Source: Calycina herbarum (Eukaryota; Ascomycota; Leotiomycetes; Helotiales; Pezizellaceae). From it: DNA of 64,000 nucleotides. Made by a program: the position numbers and the translations under genes. The first letter of the stretch is position 1. Each line of letters opens with the position of its first letter. Under the pieces are notes generated by a model. That model saw only the letters and a program-made list of their open reading frames with translations. It was not told where the DNA came from and did not search any database. Location: contig LLEY01000147.1 of the NCBI GenBank assembly GCA_001414485.1, forward strand, positions 124,001 through 188,000, written 5' to 3'. Of the stretch, positions 1 to 12,780 are shown one piece after another.

Positions 1-709
1 AATGAAACATTACCCCCCACACGTTTCTGGCAAAAATGACTTCTGCAAAAATCATTTAATTCCGTAACAAATATCGGGTATTAGATTAGACCCTAGAATT
101 TCCAAATAATAAAGTTTACCCTAAAAAAAATTAAAAAAAGGTTTAGAGAAGAATCAAAGCCGATAAACGTTAACTAAATTTAATTAACAAGTTTATATAA
201 TACTCATCTAAAAAACCTTACGCAAGAGGCCTTGATAATATTGAAATAAAATGAATAATAGAGTTTAGAGATTTTAGTAGTTGGATTCGGCATCACAAAT
301 CACACCACACCAAGGAAAGCAAAAAAGTCTCACTTCAATGACTTCAATTCTAGACAGTGATAAGGCAGGAAGTTTGAAGCTATCAATTTTATCCATTCCC
401 CCTTTCCTGTCCCCCCCGCTTGTCTGTTGAAACAACTTTCCTCTCCAAGTTTGGAATCCCAAGCGGTACCCAGTTTAATACCATAACTACACTCCTCCCT
501 TCCAGCTTTACACAAAACACAAAGGCACAAAGAAAATAAGGAAAAAGAGGTCCAATTGCAACCTATGAATCTCATACAAACAAACAAGCAGAAAGAGTAT
601 CCGCAACGCTATGCAGCAAAAGCCAAATCTATGATCGCGATACTCGCACAAAAAACACAAAACTCTTTGACACAACTTCAAGTCCTCTCCCCCCCCTCAA
701 CCCTTCACT
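1..709. other. intergenic, 3' flank of the transporter gene
   Basis: AT-rich sequence with only short frames that show no recognisable motif. The part nearest 709 is presumably the 3' untranslated region of the minus-strand transporter. I see no RNA gene or repeat here. Confidence 0.5.
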
Positions 710-3188
710 TTAAAACAACATCCCAGCCTTCTTCTTATCGCAATAACTCGGTAGCTGAGGCGCCGTGCTTCCGCTAGCCCAACTCTTGAGGGTGAGCGAG
801 GTGGTATAGGCCATGACGATGAATCCAAAGATGCACAGGAGAACATCGCAGACTTTGCGGAACTTGTTCTTCGCCACACCACGCATGTGGAGCATAGGCT
901 ATAAAAATCAGTTCCATCCTCAAAATCCTCTTCATTGAGTTTCATTGGGGGAATGGATCAAAACTTACAGGATAAATATAGACCAGCGGCACACAAGCAA
1001 AACTCCCCACAATACTAACAAACTTATCCAAATCATTCGCACCCACCCATGCAATCGCAGCGCACAGCATCACCACGAAAAACCGGAACACATTCTTCTG
1101 CCACTTGATGTAAGGATTATACTTCCCACTCCTGGTAAACAGCTCATTCTCCGTGATGCGAATAGCCGGGAAGATCTGCAGCGGTGTCGAGAGAAGGATG
1201 GCAATCGAGTAAAGGAACTGGACCCCGTTAACGAATTTGGAATCTTGTGGCATGTTGAGAATGACGACTGTTTCGGTGTGGGAGCCGTACGCGGCGTAGG
1301 AGAGGGCGCCCATGGAAATGAAGATTATGGAGATGAGGATCATGACGATACCCAGGACCTTGGGGAATTTCTTGGGGTTCTTCATGGATTCTTGGATGGG
1401 GATGATTAGGCCGATTCCTTCAAAGGTGAAGATGGCGGTTCCGATGAATAGTGTCCAGTCTTGGGGGTTGAAGTTGACAATATCAGCCACGCCGCCTTGT
1501 TTGGCGATTGTGAGGATGTCATAGTAGTAGAGGTAGACCAAACCAATCAAGATGAACGCATCGGCGATGAGAGCAGTGAAACCAAGCTTGCTGATATCTC
1601 GGAGCAAGGAGAATGGCAGAAATATTGCCATTTGCATCAGGATCAGCCATTGAATGTCGATATGAGTTTTGCAGTCAGAGACAGCTAGAACGAAGGCTTG
1701 CAAATTTTCGGATGTGAAGACAATGTAGGCTGCGACGAATCCAATCTGGCTGATAACGATGGAAGCAAGAATCGTATTTCTCATCCATCGGCCGTAGAGA
1801 AAACCACCAATGTCACCGAAAGAACCATCAACTGCCAATCGAGTATTGACCAGAAGAACAAAGCAATAATAACTCAATCCAGCAACGAAGAGTAAAACCA
1901 AATTACTGAAAAGCATACCTCCATTAAGATATGCCTTTGGCAAAAATAGAACTCCAGTTCCAACAAACGATTTGAGCAAAAGTAGGAAAGCGCCCATAGG
2001 ACCATTGTTTCCTGGAGGGGCACGATCCTTGCGCTTTCTCTTCCGTCGACCAGGCGTGAGCAGGGCGCTATCCTCCAATGGTTCTCGGTCATCATCACTC
2101 CCCTCGGAACGAGTATAAGCATCAGATGAGAAATACTCATCTGGACCAAGAACCTCATCATCCTCTTCCAACTCCTCACCTGCGAAATGTCCGTATATCG
2201 TCAAGAATTCGATGAAGTTGTTGGTAAGTAGTTTAGGACCTTGTCTTCGAGGTGGTGTTACCCCTCCGGCTGCTTCTTCAGGATCACAGTTCCCCCCAGG
2301 AGTTGGGCTCCCAGCAGCTCTTCGCAGGAAATTTCGGCGAAAGCCACCCGGGACTTTGATCGAGTCGATATCCAGAGTATCGTCTTCGGGATGGGGACGA
2401 GAAAGATTGAAGCTCATACTTCTTTGCCCACGACCTCGTTGTGCCTCCTCGGTCCATTTATATATAGGCCGTGTGACATCTCCTCCTTGTAATCTCAAAC
2501 TTGAGAATTCGTCGTCGTCAAGCCCCGGGGCTATGGAATCGTTTGCTTGTTTTCCTCTCCCAGCAGGTGATGCCCCTCTTAAGGACATTGATTGCCCAAA
2601 AATACCGCCATCTGTGGCTCCAGCAGCTACTTGTTCCGTTTCGGATGGTTGAACCAAATGCCGTCGTACAATCTCCGGGTCTTCGAATGTGTTTGGCCCA
2701 GACCACCCAGTAGCTCCTTTTATTGATCTTACATCGAAAGAGCCATAATTGCTCTGTGCTGAAGGACCAGCGGCAGCTTGAGCTTGTACCTGTTGACCGG
2801 CCGTGGTAGGCGACAACGGTCGAACAGGAGGGGTGCCGAATTTGGGGGGTGACTGGCCAAAGGAGTTGGATAACGCAGCTGCGAGTGCTGATATGCCGGG
2901 CCCAGGTAACGATGAGTGGGGTGCTGCTCCCGCGAGAGGAGTCAACCCCTCGGAGGGAATTTGTAGTGATTCTGAATCTTCCTTCGCATGTTGGCTTGGG
3001 GTAGGTATCTGTCGTATCTGCGGCGTGCCCATCTGCGAAGGGACAGGAGAAGAAGCTAATCGCGCCGTTGAGGCGGCTCGAGGAACTGGACTGCCGGTAG
3101 AACGACCTCTAAATGAGCCCGACGGACTACCAGAGGCTATGGGCACCGGTTGAGGGCGCGAAGACGAGCCATTGCCTGGAGAAGACAT
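710..3188 (-). CDS. vacuolar amino acid transporter, Avt3/Avt4-like
   Basis: Predicted to move amino acids across the vacuolar membrane (AAAP family, Aa_trans domain). Two exons, complement(join(710..898,969..3188)), 802 aa. The 70-bp intron has a GTAAGT donor after the codons for YIYP and a TATAG acceptor, phase 0. Residues 1-398 are a long Ser/Pro/Gly-rich, probably disordered cytosolic region; the membrane core starts near residue 399 with GAFLLLLKSFVGTGVLFLPK, the family signature, and about eleven hydrophobic segments follow. The second exon supplies the last segment (DVLLCIFGFIVMAYTTSL). A basic stretch (RKRKRK) lies before the first segment. The long N-terminus is typical of Avt3/Avt4 and fungal relatives rather than Avt1. 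It is divergently transcribed from VHC1. Substrates and direction of transport cannot be read from sequence. Confidence 0.92.
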
Positions 3189-4147
3189 GTTTGTGACGAT
3201 ATTAGGATTGATGAGGAGTGAGAGTGGGAGAGCGAGTGTTGTGCTGGTGCTGTCGTGGGACAGAGGTTGACCGCGGGCTTATCTCATTATCGTGGGTTGG
3301 ACCTGGAAGAAGAAAAGAAACTTCGTAGCACCATTAGTACGGGATAACTGAGTAATGGCGGAGTGTAGAATAGGACGGGATGTGAATATTGGGAGAGACC
3401 AACGCAAGTAAGTGATGAGAGGATCCAAGTAGCTATTCTAAGTGTTTAAGTGACTGTTGGGAAGTCTTTGGGAAGTGAATGTTGAATGTCTTGCAATGTT
3501 TATCACGAGCGCCTTCTCTTCCGCCGACCAAGTGAAAACCCCTGCCCGACCCCTGCCAACCAAAACCTCGTCAGGTGACGTTTCTGACTTCAAGGCTGGC
3601 CAATCAGGATACACCTCGGTCCAGCTCTTCAGCGGCAGCCTCGTCGTCCGATGTTGCGCCTTTTAATCTCTGAAATCCCCTCGAGGGGGTACTTATTGCT
3701 ATGTAAAGAACATTGTCCTCCCTCTCTCCCCAAGATGGCTCTTGTAACTCTTCCAATTCAGCTCTCTCTCTCTTGTTCACCGTATCGATGGCGGTCTGGT
3801 GACCTCAAAGGCCGCCTTTCTTCGTTCACCCATTTTTCCATTTTTCACCCGATGTTCCAAGGTTTTCCCCCACATAGCTAGTCATAGCTAGTCTGGCAGG
3901 GGGTCACTTTGTCACTTTCCCTCATCGCATGAGGTGAAGGACCAAGACAAGATAGCTATTCCACGTCAACCTGAATCAGGGCAGCAGAAGAGCCTCTGCG
4001 AAAAGGAAAAGGGGAGCTTGGCGTGCCACAATTCCATAGCTTGCTCATCTCTTCCGCTCTCGGACAAGCTCCTCTTCCCACCCAGCTCCAGCTACCTATA
4101 CCTACCTCATCGCTCAGCTCAGTCCACCCCCACACATACGTACAAAT
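3189..4147. promoter_or_regulatory. divergent promoter of two vacuolar transporter genes
   Basis: This 959-bp region separates the two start codons, so it must hold both promoters. Visible candidate sites are CCAATCA at 3600-3606 and a TGACGT-type (CRE-like) site close by in GTCAGGTGACGTTTC near 3570-3584. Pyrimidine-rich stretches lie upstream of 4148. No clear TATA box is seen. Site function is inferred from motif resemblance only. Confidence 0.5.
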
Positions 4148-7100
4148 ATGCTACGTCGACCAGCCATAAAGAGCTCGTCTCGCGAACATTCGAATTTCCA
4201 ATCGCGGACGGCAGAGGATGTAGCCGGGGAATTGAATCGCAGGTCATCCAATCTCGCCGAACTCGACCAAGCTGCTGGTCCAGCCGACTCGAGACCTGAC
4301 TCGGACGGCAATCCCTACGATCCGGCTACCAATGCCTCGACCCCTCCTCCTCGCGAACATTCCTTGACCAAACGGCTGTTCAATTGGGTTCCTCATGTTG
4401 GAGATACCGCAGATGGCGCTCAAGATGCGCGTAGGGAATCTAGCAGTGTTAGGAGGAGGTCACACAATGGCAGTACCGATCCGGATTCCACCATAATACA
4501 ACTACACAACCAGGCAGAGAATAAAAAGGCAAATGGAGACTCGTCGGCTCCTAGACCTGGACTCGGTCCTCGACCAGTTGGCGGGAGTGACAAGTTGGGA
4601 ATGTTCTCTGGTGTATATGTCCCAACTTGTCTCAATGTTCTCAGTATTCTCATGTTCTTGAGGTTTGGATTCTTACTAGGTTTGTTCTTCCAGTTCCGTT
4701 ATGCTCCCAAAGGACAAGCTTGGACTTCTTCTCCTAGGTGCCTGTTTTCCTTGTGCCTGTTAATCCCACGGGATTATCTTTTTACTCACTTTATATACGG
4801 TTTTGGCAGAAACGAATTGATTTATCAGGCCATAACAATTTGTAGAAATGGGTCTTGAAGTTTGGTTTTGCAAATCTCTGCATATCACTAACACTTTTAT
4901 AGGCCAAGCTGGAACCCTTGGTATGATGGGCATGCTCATCGCTTCTTACGCCATCAACCTCATAACCACGTTCTCTCTGTCTGCTATCGCATCAAACGGC
5001 ACAGTTAGAGGTGGTGGCGCATACTACCTAATATCAAGATCTCTAGGACCAGAATTCGGAGGGTCCATTGGTGTCGTCTTCTACCTTGGATTTGCCTTCA
5101 ACACCGGAATGAACGCAGTCGGTCTAATAGACTGTATAAAATTGAATTTCGGCTCCGAAACTGGGAACTGGTCCAACATCATGCCAGAGAGTCCTTGGTT
5201 TATGTATTTATGGTCAACGGTGGTTCTGCTGATATGTACCGGAATTTGCCTTGCAGGATCTTCTATTTTCGCTCGTGCCAGCAACGGACTACTTGTTGTC
5301 CTGCTCATTTCCACTTTGAGTATTCCATTCTCGGCTCTCGTAAAAGCGCCATTCGAAAGCAGAAAATTGGGTATCGATTACACCGGACCCAGCCTGGATA
5401 CCTTTATTGGGAATCTCAAGCCTCGTCTTACCAGAGGTGCTGCAGGAAGTCAACTTAAAGGCAAAGAGACTTTCCAGGATCTCTTTGGTATTTTGTTTCC
5501 AGCAACTGGTGGAATATTTGCAGGTGCAAGCATGTCAGGAGACTTGCGAAATCCCAGCAAATCGATCCCCAAAGGAACACTATATGGTTTGGCGACTACT
5601 TTTGTACTATACACATTAGTAATCCTCGCCATGGCCGCCACTATTACGAGATCTTCCTTCACAAGGAACGCCAACGTCATCCAAGATACCAATGTCTCCG
5701 GACTTGTCATTCTGGCTGGAGAGTTTGCCAGCTCCTTCTTCTCGACATTAATGGGTGTCATTGGATCCGCCAAACTTTTGCAGGCGTTGGCTAGAGATCA
5801 CCTTCTTCCGGGATTCTCGATTTTTGGCCAAGGAACCAAAAATGGCGACGAACCTACTTATGCTATCATCGCAACCTACCTGGTCGCTCAATTTACTATG
5901 CTCGCCAATATCAATCAGATCGCATCCTTTGTTACAATGACTTACCTTGTAAGTTTGTTTTTCCATTTATCCTCCGCCTCCCCTTTCTCGTCTATGATCA
6001 CCAAGCAATATTACTTGTATTTGAGTTAGCTGTTTTCCGGCGGTTTTGTGTTGGAGACACTTGAAGTAGGCGACTTAATTCCACTGTCGAGCAACGTTGA
6101 AAATACAAAAGTAGTAAACTGACGACTCTAGATGACTTTCTTGGTCATGAATTTAGCTTGTTTCCTTCTCAAAATAAGCTCTGCGCCGAACTTTCGACCC
6201 TCTTTTCACTTCTTCAATTGGCAAACAGCGTTGGCAGGTACCATCGTCTCTGGAACCGCCATGTTCTTCGTCGATGGAGTCTATGCTACAGGCTGCGTCG
6301 GCGTACTAATTGTCATATTCCTAATCATTCATTACGCCAGTCCCCCAAAGAGTTGGGGTGACGTCTCGCAAAGTTTGATATATCACCAAGTCCGGAAATA
6401 CCTTCTTCGATTGAAGCAAGAACACGTCAAGTTTTGGAGACCACAAATCTTACTCTTCGTAAACGATCCCCGCCGACAATATCGTCTGATTCAATTCTGC
6501 AACTCTATGAAAAAGGGAGGGCTCTATATTCTGGGCCACGTTATTGTCACGGATGATTTTGGTGGTTCCGTTCCCGAAGCTCGACGTCAACAGGCGGCTT
6601 GGACGAAGTATATTGATTTCTCCAAGATCAAAGCTTTTGTCAATATTGCGATATCACCTGGACTCGAATGGGGCGCTAGAAATATTCTTCTGTCTGCCGG
6701 TCTTGGGGGTATGCGTCCAAATATTTGTGTTATGGGTTTCTACAACCTCGATGATTTACGACAGAACAAGCCGCTTATCGATGTTCCTGAGATGCCCCCA
6801 GCATCTCGCGATGGTCAGAGTAGCGGAGAAGTGCCGGCACACTTACGAAAACCTCGGCGCCGTGACAGCAAAGATGTCAAATCGGAAGGAATATTGCCTA
6901 CCGATGCATGCAAGACGGAAGGAATGATGAGTGTGATGAGTTACGTTACTGTTCTTGAAGATCTCTTGCTGAGACTACAAATCAATGTAGCCATTGCAAA
7001 GGGCTTTCAAAACCTCGAGTTTCCTCATGAAGAGGGTGAGCACGGGAAGAAATATATCGACTTGTGGCCGATTCAAATGTCTGCCGAAATCGCAGCGGAA

Positions 7101-8727
7101 GGCGATGGAAAGCAAAATGTCTTGACTACTAATTTTGATACTTGTATGTCCCCCCTCCAAAAACACTTCTATTGCCACTAATGGTTATTTCACAGATACG
7201 TTGATCTTACAACTCGGCGTCATCCTAAACACCGTCCCCGCCTGGAAAAAAGCTTACAAACTCCGCGTCGCAGTCTTCGTCGAATACGAATCCGACGTCG
7301 AAGAGGAACGAGGCCGCGTAAAATCTCTCCTCGAGAAACTCAGAATCGAAGCCGAAGTCCTCGTCTTCTGGCTCGCATCCGGAAACCTCCCTACCTACGA
7401 AATCATCGTCAACGGCTCAAGCGAAAGTAAAGAGGATCAAGAAAAAGTCGATGCCATTTTGGAAGGAGAGGAATGGTGGGATGAATTACAGAAGTTGCGT
7501 GGGAATCGAGAGGGTAACTCTGCGGTGGAGGATCTCTCTCAAATTTCAAATTATTTTAATTCGGGACCTGTATGGCCGGAGTCTTCGTTCCAACAGGGAC
7601 CACGGGATGAGAGAGTTGGTCGATTTCTTGGACTCCGAAAGTTACTGAGAAAATCGAAACGAAAACATACTACAAGTCGAATCTCAAAACTCGGCGTTAG
7701 TCTTGGGATGAGAACTCATCAGTTGTCCCCAAGCGTGGTACGGCAACATGCCAGTCACGGAAGTGCGTCCGAAGACTCGAGCAGCTCTTCGGACGAGAGC
7801 GATTACGAAGCGCTTGTGGGGGATGGCAGTGAAAGTGCTGCCAGTGAAGCAGACATCGATGACTTTGAGTCGGAAACCGAGGCCGAAGCTGCTGTTGTTA
7901 CGCCAATTAAGAGACGGAGGAGTCATGGTGATAGTATGCGTGGTCCTCCGCCTTCGAAAAAGAGTACGGGGGAGAAGGAAATTAAAGTCCCGGAGGCGAC
8001 GCTGAAAAGTCCTGTTAAGACGAAAACTGATATGGGTTTCGGGATGCAACCTGTTGCTTCGGCACCGAATTTACCCGCCCAAACGGAAACGAGCAAGAAT
8101 TCGGGGTCTATCAAAGATCTTGCTGCTTCTCGAAAATCCGGTTCGGGTTCGGGCTCTACGGAATATACAGATGCATTGAAAAGCCCAGCGAAGTCGACGA
8201 GGAAATCTAGTATCGCGGATGAAAGACCGACGTTGAGTAGACATGCGAGTCTGCCGAAGTTCTCGAGTAAACCAGTGCCGGTTACTAGGGTTGCGACGGA
8301 GGAGGGGACGGGACCGAGTATTATGTTTACGGATACTCCTAGTCCGCCGCCTCATAGGCGGCAGCGTTTGCCCTCCGCATACCTTAATACCCCCTCTACC
8401 GCCCATCCTCAGCCGAGTATTCCTGAATCTGGTAGCCCCGGTTCTACGAATTCGAGAAGGGGAAGTACGTATTCTACTCAAGCATTGCCGTTGAGTTTCA
8501 ACGATTTACCTTGTAGAGCTCAACATTTGATACTTAATGAGTTGATGGGGGCGCAGAGTAAGGAGACGGCGGTGGCTTTCACTACTCTGCCGAGTCCTGT
8601 TGAGGGCACTTGTCGGGATGAGGGGGCTTGTGGGAGGTACCTTGGGGACTTGGAGGTTCTTTGTCGGGAGTTGCCGCCGGTGCTGCTGGTGCATAGTAAT
8701 TCGATGACTGTTACTATGGCTTTGTAG
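4148..8727 (+). CDS. VHC1: vacuolar cation-chloride cotransporter Vhc1
   Basis: Member of the SLC12 cation-chloride cotransporter family; the yeast orthologue Vhc1 acts at the vacuolar membrane in K+/Cl- balance. Four exons, join(4148..4679,4903..5948,6132..7143,7196..8727), 1373 aa. Intron 1 (223 bp, GTTTGT donor, CACTAAC branch) falls inside the first membrane helix; introns 2 and 3 are 183 and 52 bp. The first helix region is [20 protein letters not shown] from about residue 149; [20 protein letters not shown] and [20 protein letters not shown] are typical SLC12 permease motifs. The C-terminal cytosolic SLC12 domain ([19 protein letters not shown] onward) is interrupted near residues 980-1260 by a Ser-rich low-complexity insert, and the protein ends with a short conserved tail ([18 protein letters not shown]). 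Length fits filamentous-fungal orthologues. Confidence 0.95.
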
Positions 8728-9506
8728 GGTTTGGTGGGGGTGTGAGGGTGTGAGGGGAGAGGGAAAGGCGAAGGGTGACGGGATGGGAGCGTGTGAGATG
8801 GGTATGGATATTGGGGAAGGGGCAAAGGACTGGTGTAGGGGTGAGGGACACGATGGAGGCAGGTTAGGATGGGCAAGAGGGGCGGGGAAAAGTCGAAGGA
8901 GTAGTTGTATATTTTTTGGAATTGGGTTTTGATTTTCTGGGAGTAGATTGGACATTTCATAATGGAGTTTGTGTGGCATGGGTTGGTGGGTGGATTGTTG
9001 CATGGATTTGTATAAACCTGCTTCTCTAGGTTTTGGGGGGGTGTAGATAAAAACTGAAAATCATGATGTTCTTTTTACTTGTTCGTATTTTGCTTACCGA
9101 ATTATTCTCTTAGTCTGGGGTTGGTATCTCGTATGGTGTGTTGTTTGGAGTGCTGTGATTTAGTGACACTACTTACTATTGAACGCACGTTTTGAAAGCT
9201 CCTTCAACTGCTGATAGCCACTACATCCACTCGAAGACAATGAAAGAGAACTAATCTTTGAGTGAAACGTTGAAAAATATTCGAGAGATCGAAGTAAACT
9301 TAGGGGTTCTCGTTTCTCGTTATATTTGGGCATGTAGTCACTGGAGGAGAAAATATTGTAGTGCTATTCACCTAACTAGAAACCACTGAACGAAAACAAG
9401 ATCGCTGAATACATTATGCTAGTGAGTCCATAGAGCCATTCGACATGGAGCATGCCCCCTATGCAACTTCCTCATAACCCCGTATCCTGGTTTTCCAATT
9501 CCTTCC
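8728..9506. other. convergent intergenic region
   Basis: 3' flanks of VHC1 and of the minus-strand F-box-like gene. The first 300 bp are very G-rich on the plus strand (repeated GGGTGAGGG/GGGGAAGG-like stretches). No supported gene. Confidence 0.5.
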
Positions 9507-10943
9507 CTATCTCATCGGGCTAGACGCCGGGCTTGGGCTAGCCGATGGCATTGGGGTATTCGGAACGCTTGGTAAAGGATTTTCCCACTCCTCATCAAAC
9601 ACCCTGCTTCCAATTCTGCTCGGCAACAAGTGAGCCTTCTCCTGATCCGCAAGGTCTTTCTCGATCTCCATCAATTCCCATGTGATGGTATATCTTCTCG
9701 TCTTCGTCTTATCATCTTTGAAATCCGGGGGATCGTCGCGCACTGGCTCTCCTTCCGCCCATTTCCATTTCTTCGGGTTTTTGCGGATTTTCCCAAGGAC
9801 GTTGTTCACCCGCTCTCGGACATAATCGATCTTTCCCTGTTGCTGGTCCCACTGCTGATGTCCGTCATACTCAAAAGGGTCAATATGAACCTTCCAACTC
9901 CACTCCACACGGAGTGCCCGGAGAGCACGGAGTCTTTCTGGTTGGAGAAGCCTAAGGAGGTATCGAGTCCAGGGATTCTCTTGGTAGTAGACGCCACCCA
10001 AATGAGTGAATGTGATCGTCCGAAGATTGGTCATGAGGTCCAGCGCGGAGTGGAGTTTCCCTTGGTGCTCCTCCCAGCGGAGTAAGAATTGGCGAGTTAT
10101 GCTATTTTCGCGTAATTAGTAGGTTTCAGGAATGATGGAGTTTCTTTTTTCTTACCTCTTGAATTGCAAGTTTTTGACGAGTGATAGGGCGTGTGGCGTG
10201 AGCAATAGTAACTGCTCATGTTTCTGAGGGCGATTGAATTTCCGTAACACTCCCTCAATCACCCCCTCGTCCGGCATTGGGTAGCAGTGTGGTGGTGGCA
10301 AGGAAACGAAACTTGTGTCGTAATAGACGCCCAAAGCTTCTCCGTATAAATCTTCCTGTGATCGCACGGCCTCTAGAAGTGGTTGGTTCACTGCAGCCTT
10401 CAACTCTTCGACATCAAAGCAGAGTTTGTAGATCTTGAGCCTAAGCTCGATTGGGATACGATGGAGATCGCAGGATGGTGTTCTCCTCAGCTTCGCTTCG
10501 ATAGAGGCTCGGAGGACTGGAGCTTTGGGGAAGGTCGGAGGGGGGAGGAATACTTCTTCCATTGCTTCTGCATTACCACTTGTGGATTTCCGGGCCTTCC
10601 TACTGTTTTTGCGCGAAGCCTTGTATTTGGAACCTTTGGCCTTTGCTTTTTTCTTGGCTGGTAATGCGGTGGGTTTGTTTGAGGCTCTCTTGTTATTGGG
10701 CTTTTGTGGCGCAGGAACATTTGGTGTGGTGGGTTCCTCATTTGACGTCCCTTTTGATGAAGATGCCTGAGCTGCTATCTTGGCTGCTCTCCTTTTTGAC
10801 CTCTTCTTCGCCGACTTTGAGAGCTTCTGATTTGGCTCTTTCATTGCTGACGTTGCCATGGAGTTGTTTGCCGCTGCTTCATTGTTGGCCTTGTTTCGGG
10901 TTTTCATGGTCTTTTCTTGACCCTTGTTGGAAGAGGTACTCAT
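9507..10943 (-). CDS. F-box-like hypothetical protein with basic N-terminus (family member A)
   Basis: Two exons, complement(join(9507..10101,10156..10943)), 460 aa. The 54-bp intron has a GTAAGA donor, TACTAAT branch and ATAG acceptor; phase 2 (AG|C). Residues 1-140 are Lys/Ala/Ser-rich with several nuclear-localisation-like clusters (KKRSKRRAAK, KKKAKAKGSKYK). A motif LHRIPIELRLKIYKLCF at about residue 160 resembles the start of fungal F-box/2EXR domains. A second conserved block, LLLLTPHALSLVKNLQFK, ends exon 1; exon 2 carries a TITWEL motif and ends in a Pro/Ser-rich tail. The same exon layout and motifs recur in the pseudogene at 11660-13543 and more distantly at 18842, 20378 and 25786. 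Function is not known; substrate-receptor or domesticated roles are only guesses. Start chosen as the first ATG after a likely 5'UTR intron. Confidence 0.75.
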
Positions 10944-10999
10944 CTAAAGGAAAAAAGATGTCAGCTCTCGCATTTAAACAATCAATCTAGAGAACTTAC
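10944..10999 (-). other. probable 5'UTR intron of the 9507-10943 gene
   Basis: On the minus strand a GTAAGT donor (10999 downward) and a TTTCCTTTAG acceptor lie 56 bp apart, and the acceptor abuts the ATG directly. An intron ending immediately before the start codon also supports that start. Confidence 0.5.
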
Positions 11000-11659
11000 T
11001 TTGGATGTTTGCTCCTGTGAATAAGAGATGATGAGAGATTTTGTGTTGGTATATTGAGTCGTCGGAGTTGTTGCCCGGGATATGTTGATCGCAAAGGTTG
11101 ACATTCTACGTAGGGAAGGTCTAGATATTTATAGGCAGGGGTGGGAGCTAAGCGAGTCGTCAGATGACCAGCCTAAACTGCGGCAAGCTTCTATTCACTC
11201 GCGTCTCGGAAAAAAATTCTGCATGATGTCTAGAGAGGAGGTTGGGGTGCTAAGTGTTTCCATAATCATATGACTATGTTATTTAACGCGTGAATTGGGG
11301 AACGCAAATGTAGCGCAAGGGCGGTCTTTTGTTACAAGGACGTTAAGAAGACTACAATGAACATAAAGAATTACCTCAACTTTGCATTCCCCGTGTCAAA
11401 GTATATCCATAGCATTTCAGACACCTTGTCTGATTTAGCCTTCTTGATGACAAACACCAATCCACTTTATAGGTAGTTTAGTATATGTCTATGCAGTTTC
11501 AGCTAATGCTTTAACTCTTAACGCATATATGGATGAGATCTGAAATTTCGCCAAGGTGATTCAAAACTTAAGAGTTGAGTACTACCTGGCTCACATTGTA
11601 AATAAACTTATTGTAGGAGAATAATTTCTATTCTAATAGATAGTACAGGTATCTTGAAC
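11000..11659. other. intergenic, promoter side of the F-box-like gene
   Basis: AT-rich sequence between the gene at 9507 and the decayed paralog beginning near 11660. No supported gene; scattered short frames only. Confidence 0.45.
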
Positions 11660-12041
11660 CCCATTCCGTCTTACCTCCTACCCAGGATGTGAAGTCTCTG
11701 CGGCTCTTGCTCAGGGTGCCAACTTCTAATTCTACTTGGCAGCAAACGCTCACCATCATACAACTCCCATGTAATTATAAAAGTGTCGCGGTGTTGCGGA
11801 AACGTGACTTTGGTTACTGCTCACTTTCCACCCATCTCAATCTCGACTTTTCGCCGTGGATTTTATTCAACAAGTAACGGACCCAAGCTCTCAAAGATAT
11901 TGTTTGATCTTCCCATTCTAGTCGAGACCCGCCTGAGAATCTACCAATGTGAAATGCACGGAGATTCGCTAGTCTTTGGGTTGGAGCAACTGGACAACGA
12001 ATCGAGCAGGAGTTCGTGGTTCGTAGTTTTGGTAAGATATC

Positions 12042-12156
12042 TGTCACGCGGAAATGGGGTTACATGACACCCCATTTTCCCTCTATATATAGCAGAGTTT
12101 TCACCTCCTAATACAAGGCTCCTTAGAGCGTTTTCAACCCAGTTTTGTACGTCACA
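12042..12156 (+). repeat. 5' LTR of the TRIM element
   Basis: 115-bp terminal repeat, TG...CA ends, containing a TATATATAG TATA-like stretch near 12083. Nearly identical to the copy at 12781-12894. Confidence 0.85.
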
Positions 12157-12170
12157 GTTATGAGCCCGGG
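12157..12170 (+). other. candidate primer-binding site of the TRIM element
   Basis: GTTATGAGCCCGGG starts at the base after the LTR. It is complementary to CCCGGGCTCATAAC, which resembles the anticodon arm (CAU) of eukaryotic initiator Met tRNA. Copia, Ty5 and related elements are known to prime from that half-tRNA. The match here was judged from general knowledge of that tRNA, not against this genome. Confidence 0.5.
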
Positions 12171-12780
12171 TTTGCTTCGCGCAGACCTACCGGAACCTGA
12201 TAATAAATCGTACAAAACAAGCGCTCTCCGCTGTCGGTCAGCGTAATCAACCCCTCCTCGATGCTCACTCTCGACGAGCACTCGGAAGCCCAGCTACGAG
12301 GCTGGCACACCCTAAGGGGTGCCTTAATTCGGCAGCTCACTCTCTCGAAGAGCTTGCACAAAGCCCTACTGCGAGTAGGCAGTTAAACCGGAAGCCCAGC
12401 GGCGCGCTGGCCACCCTAAGGGGTGCTCGTTCGATTAAGACGATCCGGAAGCCCAGTACTCTACGAAGCTGGCAGTACAAGAACTGGCTACGAGCCACCA
12501 CCTCTACGAACGCCACCCACTGTCTTCACCAAAATCCAGAGCCAGAGCCAGAGTTACCAGACGCCAGAGTATAAGGGAGAAAGTCGGACAGGATCTGGAG
12601 GTGGGAACTTACCCTTGAGAATGCTACGGAATCGCTGTTAGTGAGTCTATAAGCAATTTGCATAGCTCCGCAGGATTCCCTAGAGCAGGAATAGGGGGCG
12701 ACATAGTCAAGGGGTTCTTTTGCAATCTAGCCTGTTGTTATAGGCCTAGGAAGTTGTCTCTTTCCTAGACCTAAGGGGTG

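Noticed and set aside
2212..2713. Overlapping plus-strand frames up to 146 codons
   Set aside because: They lie inside exon 1 of the minus-strand transporter and mirror its low-complexity Ser/Pro/Gly region.
12158..12361. 67-codon minus-strand frame
   Set aside because: Lies within the non-coding interior of the TRIM element and has no motif.
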